Assembly: GCF_036711975.1 (NCBI RefSeq)
Contig: NC_091972.1
Span: 11,041,001 to 11,105,000 of the forward strand
DNA: 64,000 nt
Direction of reading: 5' to 3'
DNA from: Onthophagus taurus
Taxonomy: Eukaryota; Arthropoda; Insecta; Coleoptera; Scarabaeidae
Shown here: one piece after another, positions 62,791 through 64,000 of the stretch
Layout: every line of letters starts with the position of its first letter
How positions within the stretch are numbered: the first letter of the stretch is position 1
Position numbers and translations under genes: made by a program
Notes under the pieces: model-generated
Databases searched by the model: none
The model's input: the letters and a program-made list of their open reading frames with translations, nothing else
What the model was told of the DNA's origin: nothing

Positions 62791-62869
62791 AAAAACGTTG
62801 GCTCAAAAGGGCTATCGACCGTAGTCTTTCTGCCCGGGATAGAATTTGCTTCAGTTTTGGTTAAATATT

Positions 62870-63280
62870 TTGGCAAAATAGTCGTCCCATTTCTAGAGGG
62901 GCCAAGCTGAGGATGTGTAAGACCTTGGTCAGACCAGTTTTAACTTACGGAGCGGAATCCTGGAATCAGATGGAAGCGAACAAAAGCGCACGTTGAGTTT
63001 TTGAGAGAAAAATACTCAGTAGAATATTTGGACCACTGATAGCAGCAGATGCAATACGGAGGAGAATGAATTTTGAACTCCGAGATTTGACACAAAGACT
63101 TAGATAAGCTGGACACATTATCAGAATGCCCTAGAAAAGAGCTGTGAGCACAGCTTTTATAGCAAACATGGCAGGTACAAAAAGTAGGGGCAGGCCCCGC
63201 ACGAGATGGAAAGATAGAGTGGATTATGATGCCAGGGTTCTGAGGATTGAAATTGCCAAAAAGCCAAAGCCCACCCCAGG
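62870..63280 (+). mobile_element. RTE-like LINE, C-terminal relic
   Basis: On the + strand: RMCKTLVRPVLTYGAESWNQ, VFERKILSRIFGPL, IRRRMNFELRDLTQRLR, AGHIIRMP, SRGRPRTRWKDRVDYDARVL. This is the C-terminal end of an RTE-type ORF2. A few stops interrupt it. Confidence 0.8.
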
Positions 63281-63923
63281 CTGAAAATGTATTCAGAAAA
63301 TATTACGGTACTGTATAGCTCATTGCATGCAAGGTTCTCTTTTTTTGTCGAAACATGTTTCTTCAACATGTTGACAACTAGTTGCTGTTTCTGCGATTAA
63401 ATAATCAATTTGACTTGATGTGGTTCATGTTTATATTTTAACATTATCTGGGTAACTATCAAAACTTGTTTGCTTATATTTCATTTTTGTATCTGTAAAT
63501 TTATACTTCACTAAGTAAAAAATATTCTTGAACAAAGATTATTACTTTTGGTTCAAGCTTATCATATTTTTGCTTATACAAAAAGAAGATCATTTTGTTG
63601 AGTGAAGAAAAACCACATATTTACAAATTTTGCATTTAAACTTACTAGTAGTGATATACGAAAAAACGTAATATATTTTATTGATGATCAAATTGTCGAA
63701 ATCCGTTCACGCTTCCTTATCTGAGCTACCAAAACCGGACTTAGATGTAACTTTATTTTGGAATTATTTCTAATGCAACACAAGATGTATGCAACACATT
63801 ACATTAAGATTCCTTTAGCAGTAGTAGAAAGGTTAATGGATAAATTGAACGATATCTAATAAACAAAGTGAGTCACATTTTACGTAAACAGCTCTGAAGT
63901 TTGACGCAATATCTGCTTCGATA
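63281..63923. other. A+T-rich stretch before tRNA-His
   Basis: No gene or repeat was recognised. It may be intron of the decarboxylase if its 5' exons lie beyond the window. Confidence 0.3.
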
Positions 63924-63995
63924 GCCGTGATCGTCTAGTGGTTAGGACCCTACGTTGTGGCCGTAGTAACCCAGGTTCGAATCCTGGTCACGGCA
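63924..63995 (+). tRNA. tRNA-His (anticodon GUG)
   Basis: Cloverleaf fits: acceptor stem GCCGTGA with TCACGGC, D arm with TAGTGGTTAGGA, anticodon GTG at 63957-63959 in the loop TTGTGGC, T arm with GGTTCGAATCC, discriminator A. There is no intron. The 5' G of mature histidine tRNA is added after transcription, so it is not expected here. Confidence 0.97.
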
Positions 63996-64000
63996 ATGTG

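Overview
This is a eukaryotic window, about 70 percent A+T. The genes have short introns (often 50 to 65 bp) next to long repeat-filled ones. Neurexin, Vps35, Atf-2, RpL23, Fah and an arthropod-type ZP-domain cuticle protein are present, along with RTE-type LINEs, piggyBac and many foldback/MITE elements. This points to an insect. A beetle is my best guess from the overall style, but that is inference and not shown by any single feature. No LTR retrotransposon or virus-like element was recognised.

Layout. 1-1478: the 3' end of neurexin-1 (+), ending in the PDZ ligand EWYV. 3545-5056: a foldback element carrying a tandemly duplicated insert, followed by an orphan promoter-like island (E2F site, CCAAT, TATA) at 5362-5520. 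6310-12169: Vps35 (-), whose large intron holds a decayed DNA transposon that itself took two MITE insertions. 12583-12999: Sdhaf3 (-). 13233-14756: Atf-2 (+). 15420-17200: a decayed LINE. 18230-36427: a long ZP-domain transmembrane protein gene (+) with an Inr+DPE promoter, a non-coding first exon and seven coding exons. Its introns contain a LINE interrupted by a nearly intact piggyBac, a second LINE tail, a 282-bp tandem duplication and two exon-like stretches on the opposite strand. 37363-38572: a 5'-truncated LINE with 12-bp target-site duplications.

38741-40553: metaxin-2 (-) with two alternative, homologous terminal coding exons. 41427-42341: an unrecognised 304-residue ORF (+). 42426-45813: an unrecognised two-exon gene (-) that shares a roughly 130-bp divergent promoter with RpL23 (45965-46704, +). 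46791-47451: Faim (-). 47743-49474: fumarylacetoacetase (-). 52219-61419: the C-terminal nine exons of a group II PLP decarboxylase of the CSAD/black type (-). One of its introns carries about 20 copies of a 176-bp satellite with A/B higher-order structure and an intron-bearing tRNA-Ile(UAU). The window ends with decayed Tc1-like and LINE fragments and a tRNA-His(GUG).

The host genes are mostly unrelated housekeeping and developmental genes: synapse adhesion, retromer, complex II assembly, stress transcription factor, mitochondrial import, ribosome, apoptosis modulation, tyrosine breakdown and beta-alanine/hypotaurine synthesis. No operon-like system was seen. The least ordinary signals are the A/B satellite inside the decarboxylase intron, the duplicated terminal exons of metaxin-2, the antisense exon-like stretches inside the ZP gene, and the orphan cell-cycle-type promoter.
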